From: Lepidodermella squamata
Taxonomy: Eukaryota; Gastrotricha
Direction of reading: 5' to 3'
Assembly: GCA_047495785.1 (NCBI GenBank)
Contig: JBLDXI010000054.1
Span: 3,472,001-3,536,000 of the forward strand
DNA length: 64,000 nt
Shown: piece after piece, positions 11,396 through 22,200 of the stretch
How the letters are laid out: every line of letters starts with the position of its first letter
Numbering within the stretch: position 1 is the first letter of the stretch
Notes under the pieces: model-generated
Database searches by the model: none
The model's input: only the letters and a program-made list of their open reading frames with translations
What the model was told of the DNA's origin: nothing
Program-made: the position numbers and the translations under genes

Positions 11396-12680
11396 TTAGT
11401 GATGACCGTTAGTGTGAGGTTCACCATGGCCATTGGCACAGTCGATGGCTTTTGGCTTCTCCCAGGTGAATTCTTCGCCTTTACGACCGAAATGCCCGTA
11501 GCAAGCAGTTTTGTGGTAAATCGGAGTTTTCAACTTCAAATCGCGGATGATGTGACCAGGGCGGAAGTCAAAGTTTTTAAGCAGGATATTGCGCAAGTCA
11601 CGAGCGCTCAGTCCAGTCTTGGCAGTGCCGTAATGAAAAACGGTGACAGATATAGGCTCCGGATATCCAATGGCGTATGACAGTTGAACAAGGCAGCGAC
11701 GGCACAGACCAGCAGCAACAAGTGATTTAGCCGCCCATCGAGCAGCGTACGCAGCCGAGCGGTCGACTTTGGACGAATCTTTTCCGGAGAAAGCTCCACC
11801 GCCATGAGCACCCCAACCTCCGTAAGTGTCAACAATAATTTTACGGCCGGTAAGGCCAGCGTCACTTTTCGGACCGCCAATGATAAATGAACCACTAGGG
11901 TTGAGAAAGTATTCTGTGCGAGAATCTACCAGATTTTGCGGAATCACAGGGCGAACGACGTGTTCCATTAAATCAGCACGGAGCTGTTCCAACGATGTGG
12001 CAGCGTCGTGCTGAGCCGATACAACTACAGTTGCCACACGAACCGGTATTAAAGCACCATTATCAGATCGATATTCGACGGTAACTTGAGCCTTAGCGTC
12101 GGGACGAGACCATTTGAGAGTTCCATTTCGGCGGCATTCAGCCAACTTTTCCATCAAACGGTGCGATAATACCAGAGTTAAAGGCATATATTCCGGAGTT
12201 TCATCTGTGGCATAACCAAACATCATACCCTGATCGCCTGCTCCCAAATTGTCATCACTTTTGTGTTCATACACAGCATTGGCGATCTCAGGACTTTGCT
12301 CCTCCAGATTGATCCGAACATCGCACTTGGCGTAATCAAGACCAATGGATTCATCAACGTATCCAACGTTCTTTACTGTGGTCCGAATTATTTCTTCAAG
12401 GTTAACTTTGTTGGCAGCTGTATCAATGCAAAGAAAGATTTATTGCTGATTCGCAGACGTACAAGCATAACTCACCCGTGGAATGAATTTCACCGAAGAC
12501 GTGAACTTCGTGAGATTTAGCAGCCGCTTCACATGCAACTTTAGCATCAGGGTCCAAGGCTAGAAATGCGTCGAGAACAGCATCGCTTATTTGATCGCAG
12601 AGCTTGTCTGGGTGGCCTTCGCCCACAGATTCTGAAGTGAACAGAAACGTTTCTGATTCGGCAACGTCCAGGTAGTTCAT
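11396..12680 (-). CDS. S-adenosylmethionine synthetase
   Basis: Two exons: 12680-12476 and 12417-11396, giving 408 aa. It makes S-adenosylmethionine from methionine and ATP in the cytosol. Signature stretches are all present: [11 protein letters not shown] with [11 protein letters not shown] (ATP and methionine binding), [30 protein letters not shown] and [16 protein letters not shown]. Length and order match eukaryotic MAT1A/MAT2A. The C-terminus adds a small Gly/His/Asn tail. The upstream frame stays open to about 12857, but the ATG at 12680 fits the family start. A TTTTCAG about 27 nt upstream of it may be a 5' UTR or trans-splice acceptor. Its stop is 253 nt before the BRAP start. Confidence 0.97.
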
Positions 12681-15679
12681 TTCAACAGGAAATAAAAAGT
12701 CTAGTTCTGAAAATATTATCAATTGCAGAGGCCAATATTCGAAAGTATTTTTCAGGGGTTTGAATGATAAGATGAGTAACATGAAATGAATAAGATAGCA
12801 GTTAGATCTCGCTATCTCGCATTTGAAACAATTAAAATTAGTTGTGATCGTGAGCAACCAACATAAATCTACGCACTACAGCGGGCGCTGACATATAACA
12901 GTGCTTAAAACATTCTGTGTCTTGTGAACGTCCATCAATCACTGATCCTCCTGTTGGGATGTTCGCCCTAGATTGACGTCGTAAGGCAATTCAATTTAAT
13001 ATACACAATTTAGTTTATTATAGTGCCATTAAGTTTATGATGTTTACAATGATGTCGGCTATATAATTATAACCTTGTAAATAAATTGTATCCTTCTCCA
13101 AAATTATTGAGTGGACTTTCACAAGTGCAAACGTACATTTTATATACCTCCTTATTTCCTATTACGGCTGTTGTAAAACTCTGTGGTGTGAAATACACAT
13201 GAAGTAGATGAAGCATCTACTTCATTTATACTACACAGCGACGTGCGAAAACGCGGTGTTGATAAGGAATAAGAGGTGCACGCATTCTATCTTCTATCTT
13301 AAACGTCACCCTCTACATGGGCATTAGAGGCGCCCTATTCCAAATTCGGTTATTTCAACGATTTTCAAGGAGGCATGTTCTTCTCCTCTCAAACGCTTCC
13401 AACTTCAAAGAAAGGACAGAAAAGGAAACCGAAACGGTGAAAGAAATTGACGAAGATAACGATGGTTAGAAGTTGAGAGAAAAATTATCAAAATCATTCC
13501 TGATCTGAAGAAAAGTCATTTCAAATCCCCCGAATGGGCAAAGCGAAAGCCGTAGTGGCTGGTGTACCAACGCCCAGTCCGCGGCCTATACACATTGCTC
13601 ATCAACCCATCTATGAGCTTATGGCACACCCGGGGGCGTTGTCCGGTTGGACCCCACCCCGCCCACATTGGGGGCCACAGGGAACTAGGTAGTTGCCGCG
13701 AGATGCGAGATGGAGGTGGGCGGCACACTCCACTGTGTCCTCTGAACTCGGCCAGATGTCCGAAACCCACCTGCTCTGATCAAAGAACTTTCACTGGTTA
13801 GTTGGTTATCACTAATTCAATTACTTAGTTTCCTTCACCATGATTATATATGATGCCTCACGTGCTGATATTAGTGCATCTCTGGCCCCGAGAGCGGCCT
13901 CGGCCGGAAGGGGCGCGGTCTTTTGTATTGTCGGCCGGTATAAATAAAATCTATAACTTGCGCATTGCTGGCCCCAAGGCCCAGGGCAATCCGCAGAAAA
14001 TAACTGAGAAGTCGAAGATAGTCGAAAACATCCATGAAGAGGAGAAATTCGCTAAAGTTCGCCCTTGGCTGTCAGACCAAAACCGCCTGTTGCAAAAATC
14101 CGTTTGTGACTAAACATCAAAGCGAAGACTGTCAGGTCTGCGATTATTTCCAAATCCGACGGAATCGTATCAGGCTGAATAAAGACGGGGTAATCGTTTT
14201 TCAAGGAGGCATGGACAGTGACAAAGGCCTCTTCCACTTCCAACCTCTAACATCTCTCCTCTCTATCCTTCCAAAACTTCTAACTTCAAACTTCAACAGA
14301 AAGGACAGAAAAAGGAAGCCAAAAACAGCGAAGGAAAAACTCACCTTGCTGAGCCAAATACAAAGCTTCTTATTTGCTATTAATTTTGTTATTAAGGTAT
14401 TTCACCAGAAACCTACGTATTAGCGTGAACATAAAACTTTAAAAATTCCCGCGGTTTTCTTCCTTCAACCTTTTTGAACTTCGAATTTGAACTTCGAACT
14501 TCAGTTAGCTGTCATGCCCAGTCGACGATCTACGCGCCGCCACCTGAAATCTGAAATGGCCCACTCTCGCTGGAAGAAGGCACGTACACGGACCAAGTTC
14601 GGTTTCCAGTGCCTCAATGTCGAAGCACCAGTCGAGCTAATCGAGCTCTTCAAGCCGAAAATGTGAACTCTGCAGTTCCGCTATCGGCAGCCTCAAGGCC
14701 ACGCAGTCGGACAGTATCACCGAGTATCACCCAAGATCGAACATTCCGCATTCGTGGCTCAAAGGCCTGGAGTAAGACCCACCCCTTCATTCGTAAGCTC
14801 AAAGCTCACTAGCTCGAAAGCCTGTCGCAAAGCCGCCTACCCGCAGCAGTAGGCAATTCTTCATCGAGCTGGTGTCTGAATGGGCCAAATAGATCATAGC
14901 TCTATTTTTATAATTTACTTTTGTATCCTATAGTGCCACACTGCGCCTAACACCGAATTATCGGTGACAGGATCTCTAACTCTTCAACCCAAGACCCAAG
15001 CCCTGTCAAATCACCAGAATTGGTGCCAGGGTCTAACATCCATCCAGCTAAAAAAAATCTCCACCGCTGGATTCGACAGGCCACTGGCCACGTTTTCTCC
15101 TTTGTCCTTTGAGCACCAGTCGCGTTTAACTACGTTCGTGTCGTTGCTCTCGATCATCGCCTCTTCGACAAACTTTGTTTGGCATTGTGATACCTGTACA
15201 AGGCAGGCATGACGTGACTCATTCAACCTTCAACCCAAAAAGTAGCTTGAAATTTACCTGTAAAGAAGCGTATCTTATTTACAGAATCAAGGGTTTACTG
15301 CACCGCTTATAGTCACCGGTCATACCTTGTAAGTTGATGTACTCAGTTATAATAACTTGTCCCAGATCCAAGACCATGGTTTCACCATCCCTCTATCATT
15401 ATATCCGTCTCATTATTCATCATTGACGAGGATATGGCGCTCGGACTTCGAGCGGTATTCTTGATTCCTAGCCTTCTTCTTTATTTAATTTTGTTGGTAC
15501 AAATGAGACAAAATTGATGCGCAGATATTGGCGGACATTATCGATTTCTAAGATATTGTGATTACAGCATGATAAAGACCAAAATTCTCAGCCGTTTGTC
15601 TCAACAAAATTGAGTGAAGAAGGCTTGTAGTTGTAATATGTTGGTCTTATTTTATTCTATTTTGATTCAACTCTAGAAA
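12681..15679. other. Gene-poor stretch with degenerate repeats
   Basis: Three kilobases with no supported gene. It is patchy: AT-rich at 12.9-13.3 kb, then GC-rich islands near 13.56-13.76 kb and 13.87-13.94 kb unlike the neighbourhood. It contains a perfect hairpin (13199-13225), two partly similar segments (13366-13430 and 14196-14330), and two small hairpin units near 14952-15035. A 50-codon ATG ORF at about 14514 with an Arg-rich start is not recognisable. The patchwork looks like eroded mobile elements, but I could identify no family. Confidence 0.45.
13199..13225. repeat. Perfect 12-bp inverted repeat, 3-nt loop
   Basis: The arms ATGAAGTAGATG (13199-13210) and CATCTACTTCAT (13214-13225) pair perfectly around AAG. 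Outside, CTGTGGTGTG (near 13180) and CTACACAG (near 13230) pair imperfectly, so the hairpin may be the core of a larger fold. The loop is too small for a classical pre-miRNA. Confidence 0.7.
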
Positions 15680-16900
15680 ATGAACAATTCAGCGTTGACA
15701 CTGAATGAAACTCCGTCTTTTCCTGACAAAAATTCTGACGAGAGTGATGACAATCTGTCAAGTAATACTCTTACCCATCTGGAGTTACCCGTCGAAGATA
15801 TGCCTGCTTACAACGCGGATACATCGATAGCGCCGTCAGTTGCTGACACTATTTCCGATAAACTTAGCACCGGAGCCATCACAGACGACAAACCATATTT
15901 CGATTTCTTCACCGTTGGTGACGAAGTGGAGGATGAAGATGCTTTGAGTCGGAGGAAAATGCTTTTTGAGCAACACAAAGAGCGATTGTCCAATAAACCA
16001 CTGGCTAAGAATCAAAACTATGCCACAAAAAATTTGGCTGCGCGTTTCGCCAAAATGGATGTTAAAGTCAAATCGGACACAGGCGAAAATTTAACAAGAA
16101 AGACGTGTCCAGATTCCAAGAATCATAAAGAAGTGAGCCAACTGAAAAGTTCAGCGAAAAAGATAGATGTAGCAGCACCCCCAAGTGGGCGCAGTCGCAA
16201 TTTTCGTAACACTGGTCTCTTGAAAGCCCCGGTGCCGAAAAGACCGGTAAAGGCGAAGTCAGCCAAATCTACCAAACAACCAGTGCCAGATGAAATGGTA
16301 ATATCTCTGCAAAGCAAGCTGGCTTTTGAAACGGCGAGGAATCGGGAGTTGAATTCGGAGCTGGAAAAGTGCCAGCAGCACATGCGTGAAGCGGCGATAG
16401 CGTATGCTGATCTTGGAAAATTGGCAGTTATGGAAAGGCAGAGAGCTGAAAATTCAGAGGCCGAATTGAAAAAAGCCACCAAACGCATAAAAGAGTTGGA
16501 GAGAGCACTTGAAAATGAAAGAAGTCAGCGAACGTTGGCTAATTTCTGTGACGCTGCTATTACAAGTTTTGTGGATGATGATACATCTAGCGGCGAACCT
16601 TTGGATAAAATTGAATCTTCGCTTAAGCATGTGTTGGGTGAGGTCGCCAAGTTTCGCCAGCGCAACCGTGCAGATTTCGAAAATGTCTCCCCATCTAATT
16701 TGCGGCCGCAAGAAACTGAAGCTAATCGGAAATCATTTACAGGGAACAGCCTATTTTCGAAGAGTCGCAATGGTGAAAATATTCAGCAGCAACGTAATCG
16801 GAATTCATTGACATCTAACCAAGCTGATGGTGATCGCGGCCAGGAATTGCGACGAATGATACAACACCTCATTTCAAAGAAACAACCGTTTAGGCCATGA
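15680..16900 (+). CDS. Acidic coiled-coil protein, unrecognised
   Basis: One uninterrupted ORF of 406 aa. The ATG at 15680 follows a pyrimidine-rich stretch ending CTCTAG four nt upstream, which looks like a (trans-)splice acceptor and supports this start. The N-terminal ~85 residues are acidic and Ser-rich, with PYFDFFTVGDE near residue 71. Residues about 90-205 are basic and low in structure. Residues about 207-290 form a clear coiled coil rich in Glu, Lys, Ala and Leu heptads. The end is basic (SKKQPFRP). There is no signal peptide or membrane segment, so a cytoplasmic or cytoskeletal scaffold is likely. I cannot assign a family. Centrosomal or vesicle-tether proteins have similar layouts, but that is only a layout similarity. 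Confidence 0.8.
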   Translation: MNNSALTLNETPSFPDKNSDESDDNLSSNTLTHLELPVEDMPAYNADTSIAPSVADTISDKLSTGAITDDKPYFDFFTVGDEVEDEDALSRRKMLFEQHKERLSNKPLAKNQNYATKNLAARFAKMDVKVKSDTGENLTRKTCPDSKNHKEVSQLKSSAKKIDVAAPPSGRSRNFRNTGLLKAPVPKRPVKAKSAKSTKQPVPDEMVISLQSKLAFETARNRELNSELEKCQQHMREAAIAYADLGKLAVMERQRAENSEAELKKATKRIKELERALENERSQRTLANFCDAAITSFVDDDTSSGEPLDKIESSLKHVLGEVAKFRQRNRADFENVSPSNLRPQETEANRKSFTGNSLFSKSRNGENIQQQRNRNSLTSNQADGDRGQELRRMIQHLISKKQPFRP

Positions 16901-18267
16901 ATGTAATGATTGTTTTGCTCGCACTTTACTCATATTGTTTACCTTCACCTTGCAACCCATTGTTCAAATGATTAAATTTTGCACTTTAAAAGGAAAATAA
17001 AAGTTATCAGATTTAATTCATGTGTTATTTTTGACGACTTGGAAAAGTTAGCAGCCGACGAAGGTCTCAATAAGAACCTTCTAATACATTTTTGGATATT
17101 TCTAGGGTTTCCATCTGGAGTGCCACACAGAAATCTTGAAGCTTGAAAGTAGACTTTTTGGACCAGAAGAGTTGCTACACACGTAATATCCGCCTTCAAT
17201 TTATACATAACTAGCGATTTTATGAAATTGATTTGAAGATATTTGGAAGACTAGATCCTTTTAGGGGTCGCGAACTATTTATTCGAGGAATTTGCGGCAT
17301 TGAATTCTTATAGGGAAACTTACTAAATTTATCAAAACCGCTAAATGCAGCCATCTGAGAAACAAATATGTAAAAATACTGTTTTTTCCACTTTTTTCGA
17401 TCAGGGGCCATATAGCAATCAAGCCATCCACAATTTTTGAAGCACTACTACTTCAAAGGGTGGATTGTGGGTCAAAGCCTTCTCAACTTGAGCTTTGAAT
17501 GGCAAGCACGTGCCAAGATTGAAAGCCATCTAAGGATATGAAAAACAAGCTAATGATGTATTGACCACTCCTATATGCGTGAAGCCGGATCTTTGCGTAC
17601 CTACCTGGTCCTTAGTGATAATATATGTTGTTATTTATTGTATACCCATGATGCGTGCAAATTTTACGTCACAGTACCTGTAGTAGGTATTCGTCAAATT
17701 GTATATATACTGTGATACTGGCTTACATCTTCTCATACATTGCCGCATTTTTCCTCCGCCGCTTGGCATTTTATTTTGCATCCGCGCGCGCGCGAGTGAC
17801 AAACAAACAACAAACTGATGCACATGTATGCAGGCAAGGGGACTCGCACGTATACGGCATTAATAAAAAAGCGAGTCACCGCAGTCTTGGTCAACGTGCG
17901 CCTACTCTTGTTATTTACCGCTTGATTGTAAATGCCGCATATAAGCCAATGCTTTAGAGGGTGTGTATTTGCGGTACCTTGTAGCTAAGCGATCGATCTT
18001 TTCGCCATATTTTCCATGTCAAACACATCCACAGCTTAAACTTATACCTAGCCATTGGCGATTTGCCACTCTTCAAATATACAAACAACAAAGAGTAGCA
18101 ACTCAGCTGCATTCCGCATTTTAGCCACACCATAATAACACATCATAATTATATCGCGAGGTCATAGCATAATTTAATGTTGCCAATGGCATAATATATT
18201 TTTGGCATATCAATTACCTTTGGCCTGCAATTGAAATAATTTTTAGGCTGCTAAATTTCAAATAATC
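16901..18267. other. Intergenic, no gene seen
   Basis: About 1.37 kb of AT-rich sequence. A short CG alternation (GCGCGCGCGCG, about 17785) is the only compositional oddity. No coding similarity and no RNA gene is recognised. Confidence 0.5.
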
Positions 18268-18826
18268 ATGATTAAAATTAATATATCGGCAGCGCATGCA
18301 TGGAGAATATACAGTTGCGTGACGTCTTTCATGCTTTTCGCTGGAACCCTCGTGCTACTCAGCATTCCCTACTGGTGGTGGGATCCGAAGAATCCGCAAC
18401 ACAGTACCGATATTTGGCATGGCGAAGAAGCGGTTCAAGGTACTTGAAGCTACTGATCGCGCTTCAAAATTAATTTTTGTCATAAATTCAGAGGTTGTCA
18501 AGGCCAGTAGAGCTATGGAGATGATCGCCCTAATCCTATTCTTCGCAGCTTTCTTCACCAGCTTTTTCAGCACATCCTTCGCGGCTTTCCTCATCTTAGT
18601 CGGAGGTGACATCATTCTTTTTCGATTAACAATATGTGTGTTAACTTTTCTTCTATTTTTTTCAGGAGTATGTAATGGCATTGGACCGACAATTTTTCTA
18701 GCGATCACCAAAACACCTTTTGGGCCGTGCCATGCTATTTCTTACGTGTGCTGCCTCGGCGCAATCGTCTACACAATAGTCTATATCGTTAAATACTGCC
18801 AGAGAACGATTTACGAAGTCAAATAA
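18268..18826 (+). CDS. Claudin/PMP22-like four-TM protein
   Basis: Two exons, 18268-18439 and 18492-18826, joined in phase 1, giving 168 aa. Exon 1 encodes TM1 (CVTSFMLFAGTLVLLSIPY) and a Trp-rich start of the first extracellular loop ending ...DIWHGEEAV. Exon 2 encodes three more hydrophobic segments and a short basic tail. Layout and size fit the claudin/PMP22/CLC-like superfamily found in nematodes and other animals: cell-surface tetraspans of junctions or channel regulation. The classical GLW-C-C motif is not complete, so the call rests mainly on topology. A 60-nt stretch in exon 2 (18606-18665) looks like an intron with good borders and a length divisible by three. Retaining it preserves TM3. 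Confidence 0.5.
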
Positions 18827-19295
18827 ATAACTGACTTTCATCCATTTGTTGCGTGGAATGGGAGGAAAAAAAATATTTGAAGTCAAATAAAAATCGGATT
18901 CAAATTTTTATGCCTCGTCTAACGAGCTCCGATGCACTATACACCAATATAAGAACATGTTTTATTGTTTTGTTCATCTCAAAACTTGATCAATTAATTT
19001 TTCATTTCAATCTTCTTAAAATTGAGTATTCACAAATAAAACTGCGAAGATATAAAATGTTCGTTACAAAACAAAGCGAGACTTTTGCATGCATGATAAA
19101 ATATTAAAATAGCAGTTTTTGCTCTTCTATTTTTTCAGGGGCACAAAGGATTGAGTCGATACAAAGAGGTTTACACTATCAATAATTTTGCATAATGAGA
19201 TGTGCGGTAACAATAGGTAAATTGGGTTTACGAAAGAAGAAAAATATGCATGAATAATTTAGCAGGAAATTATGGTTGCGAATGAGGTCAAATGC
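18827..19295. other. Convergent intergenic space
   Basis: About 470 nt between two converging genes, AT-rich, holding both 3' UTRs. An AATAAA motif follows within 70 nt of the claudin-like stop. Nothing else is seen. Confidence 0.5.
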
Positions 19296-22200
19296 CTAAG
19301 CCGTTGGCATATGTAAACACGGAAATTCACGTGCAGGGTGAGGGCCATCGCGAGACAGAAACGCAGCAGACATTACTGCTTCGCTGGCTTTGGACTTCAA
19401 TAGCAAATCATGCGCGTCATCATCTCCGTCCCTGCTCTTCGATTGCCTTGATTTTGGCAGGTACTTGGTTACGAAAGTCGACTGCCTGCTCAAAGACTCG
19501 ACTGGGTTCGTGTTCTGAGAAGCGTTGATTCGATAATCTTGAGGAAGCGAAAAGGATTTCAAGGCTAAGCGCCACGAATGCTCGACTTGACGTAGTAAGG
19601 CTTCGGTTGTGGCGGGAGAAATCAGCCCGCATGAAACAAGCGCGCCGCCATGATACATCTAAACAGAAGAAAAGTCATCATAATCACGATTAATTCGGAC
19701 GCGCCGCTAGTGTAACGGTATCATACAAGATTCCCATTCTTGTGACCCGGGTTCGACTCCCGGGCGGCGCAAAACTAAATTTTTTTTTGATAAACGCCTT
19801 GTTCACCGATCAAACAAAAACATTGCACCCCCGGCGGGACTCGAACCCGCAATCTTCGGCTTAGGAGGCCGACGCCTTGCCATTAGGCCACAAGGGCGCT
19901 CTGAAACCACTACATTCTGATAATATTTTGATTTTTTATGCTTACCAAGGTCATGCCGCGTCGAACATTATGCCGCCGAATTAGCAGAGGAACTCGACGG
20001 GCGCTTGACGATGGCAGTAGTTGTGAGGGCGGATTGTAATTGATGGAAGCTGAAACCGCAGCGGCAAGATCGTATCGCACCAATCGGAACCGATCTGAAA
20101 TCGAATCCACGCAAGGCCTAGGTCGATAGATAGATATCGTACCATACAAATCGTCCAACATCGCTTCAACCTCATCAGCTTCGCACGGCTTAGCCGCGCA
20201 TTTAACAGAATTAACATGCCTAGAGACCATAAACAGGTATTAGCAAATATAATTGGCCGAGAAGTTATATCTTACGCTGCGCTGTCGACGATTTGAAGGA
20301 CAATCATTTGATTTTGAGGTGCGAATTTCGTCAAAAATAAATCGATTTCCGCGTCTGTGACAATCGGCGCTTTTTGCCTGCTGCAATGGCAGAACTTATG
20401 TTGCGGACTTGACGAATCCAACCCGCCCGTCATATGCCGCCTCAGTGAGGCAGGGCACACTCCAATCAAATGGAATTCTGTTAACGGTGAATTCGCCGGT
20501 ATTTTAAGCGGCGGTTCTGCAGGAACTTGCGGCTGGGGTGGAGATGGCGATCGGGCAGGCGAGGCTGGTCTTTGAACAGCAGACGACTTCATCTTCTCCA
20601 ACTGGCTGTGCCGACCAGACTCGGAGGCAATTGACTGCGTTCTGCTCGTAATCTTTGCAGTATCAAGGAGAGCCATAGAAGGAGCTCGAGATAGTTTTTC
20701 CTTCACTGGGGGAGCCTCAAGTGGTGGCGGGGTTGAAGCCGTAGGATGCGAATCGGGGGCTTTCGGCTCTGAGCTTTGCGCGCGTTTCGATTTACGTTTT
20801 TTCAACGTCTCGTCATTTTCAACAGCCGACAAGTTTTGCTCATCATCTGAAAGACTGTGAACTGTGGCAGAATGAGTCATGCGCTTAGCAGATCGCCGAT
20901 TAAATATCCTTGCTGGAGGATGTTCATTTGCCAATTTTCGAATTTCCGTCACCCCCAACCATAAGCAGTAGTGGCTCAGCCAAGATTCAACGATATATCC
21001 GACCTTATTTCGTAGCCGTTTCAGTTGAGCAGAGGCATCCGAAACATATGAACTATCGATAAATCCCAGCTTTTTCGCGATCTGCTCTGATTTCGACAAG
21101 CTAGCTTGCCTCGCAGTGTTGTTGCCGAATGATCGCCCTTGCGATGGAAATGACTTCATCTTCGGTGCAGTCTTGATCAACTCCTGCGCACTTTTGCTTT
21201 GGAAGTTAATGTCAGTCGTTTGAAGGTGTTTAACTTCAGGCGAGGGCACTGGCGTGCTCAGGTTAAAGCCCAACGCGAATTTGAACGATTCTGAAGTCGA
21301 TTGATTCGAGAAGGTTAGACTCATACGATCGGGGGAATGCACAATAAGCGTCATGTGATCATTGATTTCAAACGTGATTGCCGACTTCAGACGCCTAGAG
21401 ACCCAATTAGGATGAGATTCGACGTTGACTTCTGCAGTAATGATAGTCAAATTTTTGCGGTCTGCATATAGTCTTTTGTCATATTTCGGTGCATATGCGA
21501 ACAAACTCAGCGGAGTAGCGACTAGGATTATGTCGCTCACTGCAGTGTGGTCAAAGGCAAGCGTTGTAGTATGCGTGGGCGAAGGAAAAGATTTTGAGAG
21601 GTAGCAGGACTGGATAACTGCAGGTTTGCCATTAGGATAACTAACACATTAAAATATAAGTTGATCATTCTCCCTGAGACTTGAATGAATAACTTACTAA
21701 GCGGAATAACTGCCGTCAGGTAACGCAGACAAAAATATACTCCGTTTGTAAGCTGGAGAATCGGGGACGAATCGAGGGATTTTTCCTTGAAGAGCATCGT
21801 GAAGGTGAAATCCTTGGTTCTGAAGCGCGTTATTGAGAGATGAAAGAACATTGAAGGCGCTGGTTATTGATGTACTTGGCTCAGTTGGGCAAGCGACGAT
21901 TGTGCTAGCACGAGTGGGAGCAGCAGTTGCAACTCGCGTTTGCTTTGCCGTAATTGGTCGATTGTTCATAGCAGAATTTGATGGCGCGGAGGGAGTAGAT
22001 GCTGACAGATTCGAGGTCGAGGTTGGAATCGCTGCAGATTTCGATCGAGACATCAACATTGATCGACGATCGCCGTAGCAAATAACTCTACAGGCATATA
22101 TCCTACCGGTTTCACTCCATCTTTTTTCTTCAGCCTCCCTGTGAAGGTCAAATAGCTATTACAAGGATTATAAAGCATGGTGATGAGACTAACCGGCGGC

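Noticed and set aside
14514-14812. Arg/Ser-rich short frames resembling a gene remnant
   Set aside because: Interrupted by stops in every frame and not recognisable; left as part of the repeat patch.
17780-17800. GC alternating run as a CRISPR or structured repeat
   Set aside because: It is a simple dinucleotide run; no spaced repeats are present anywhere in the window.
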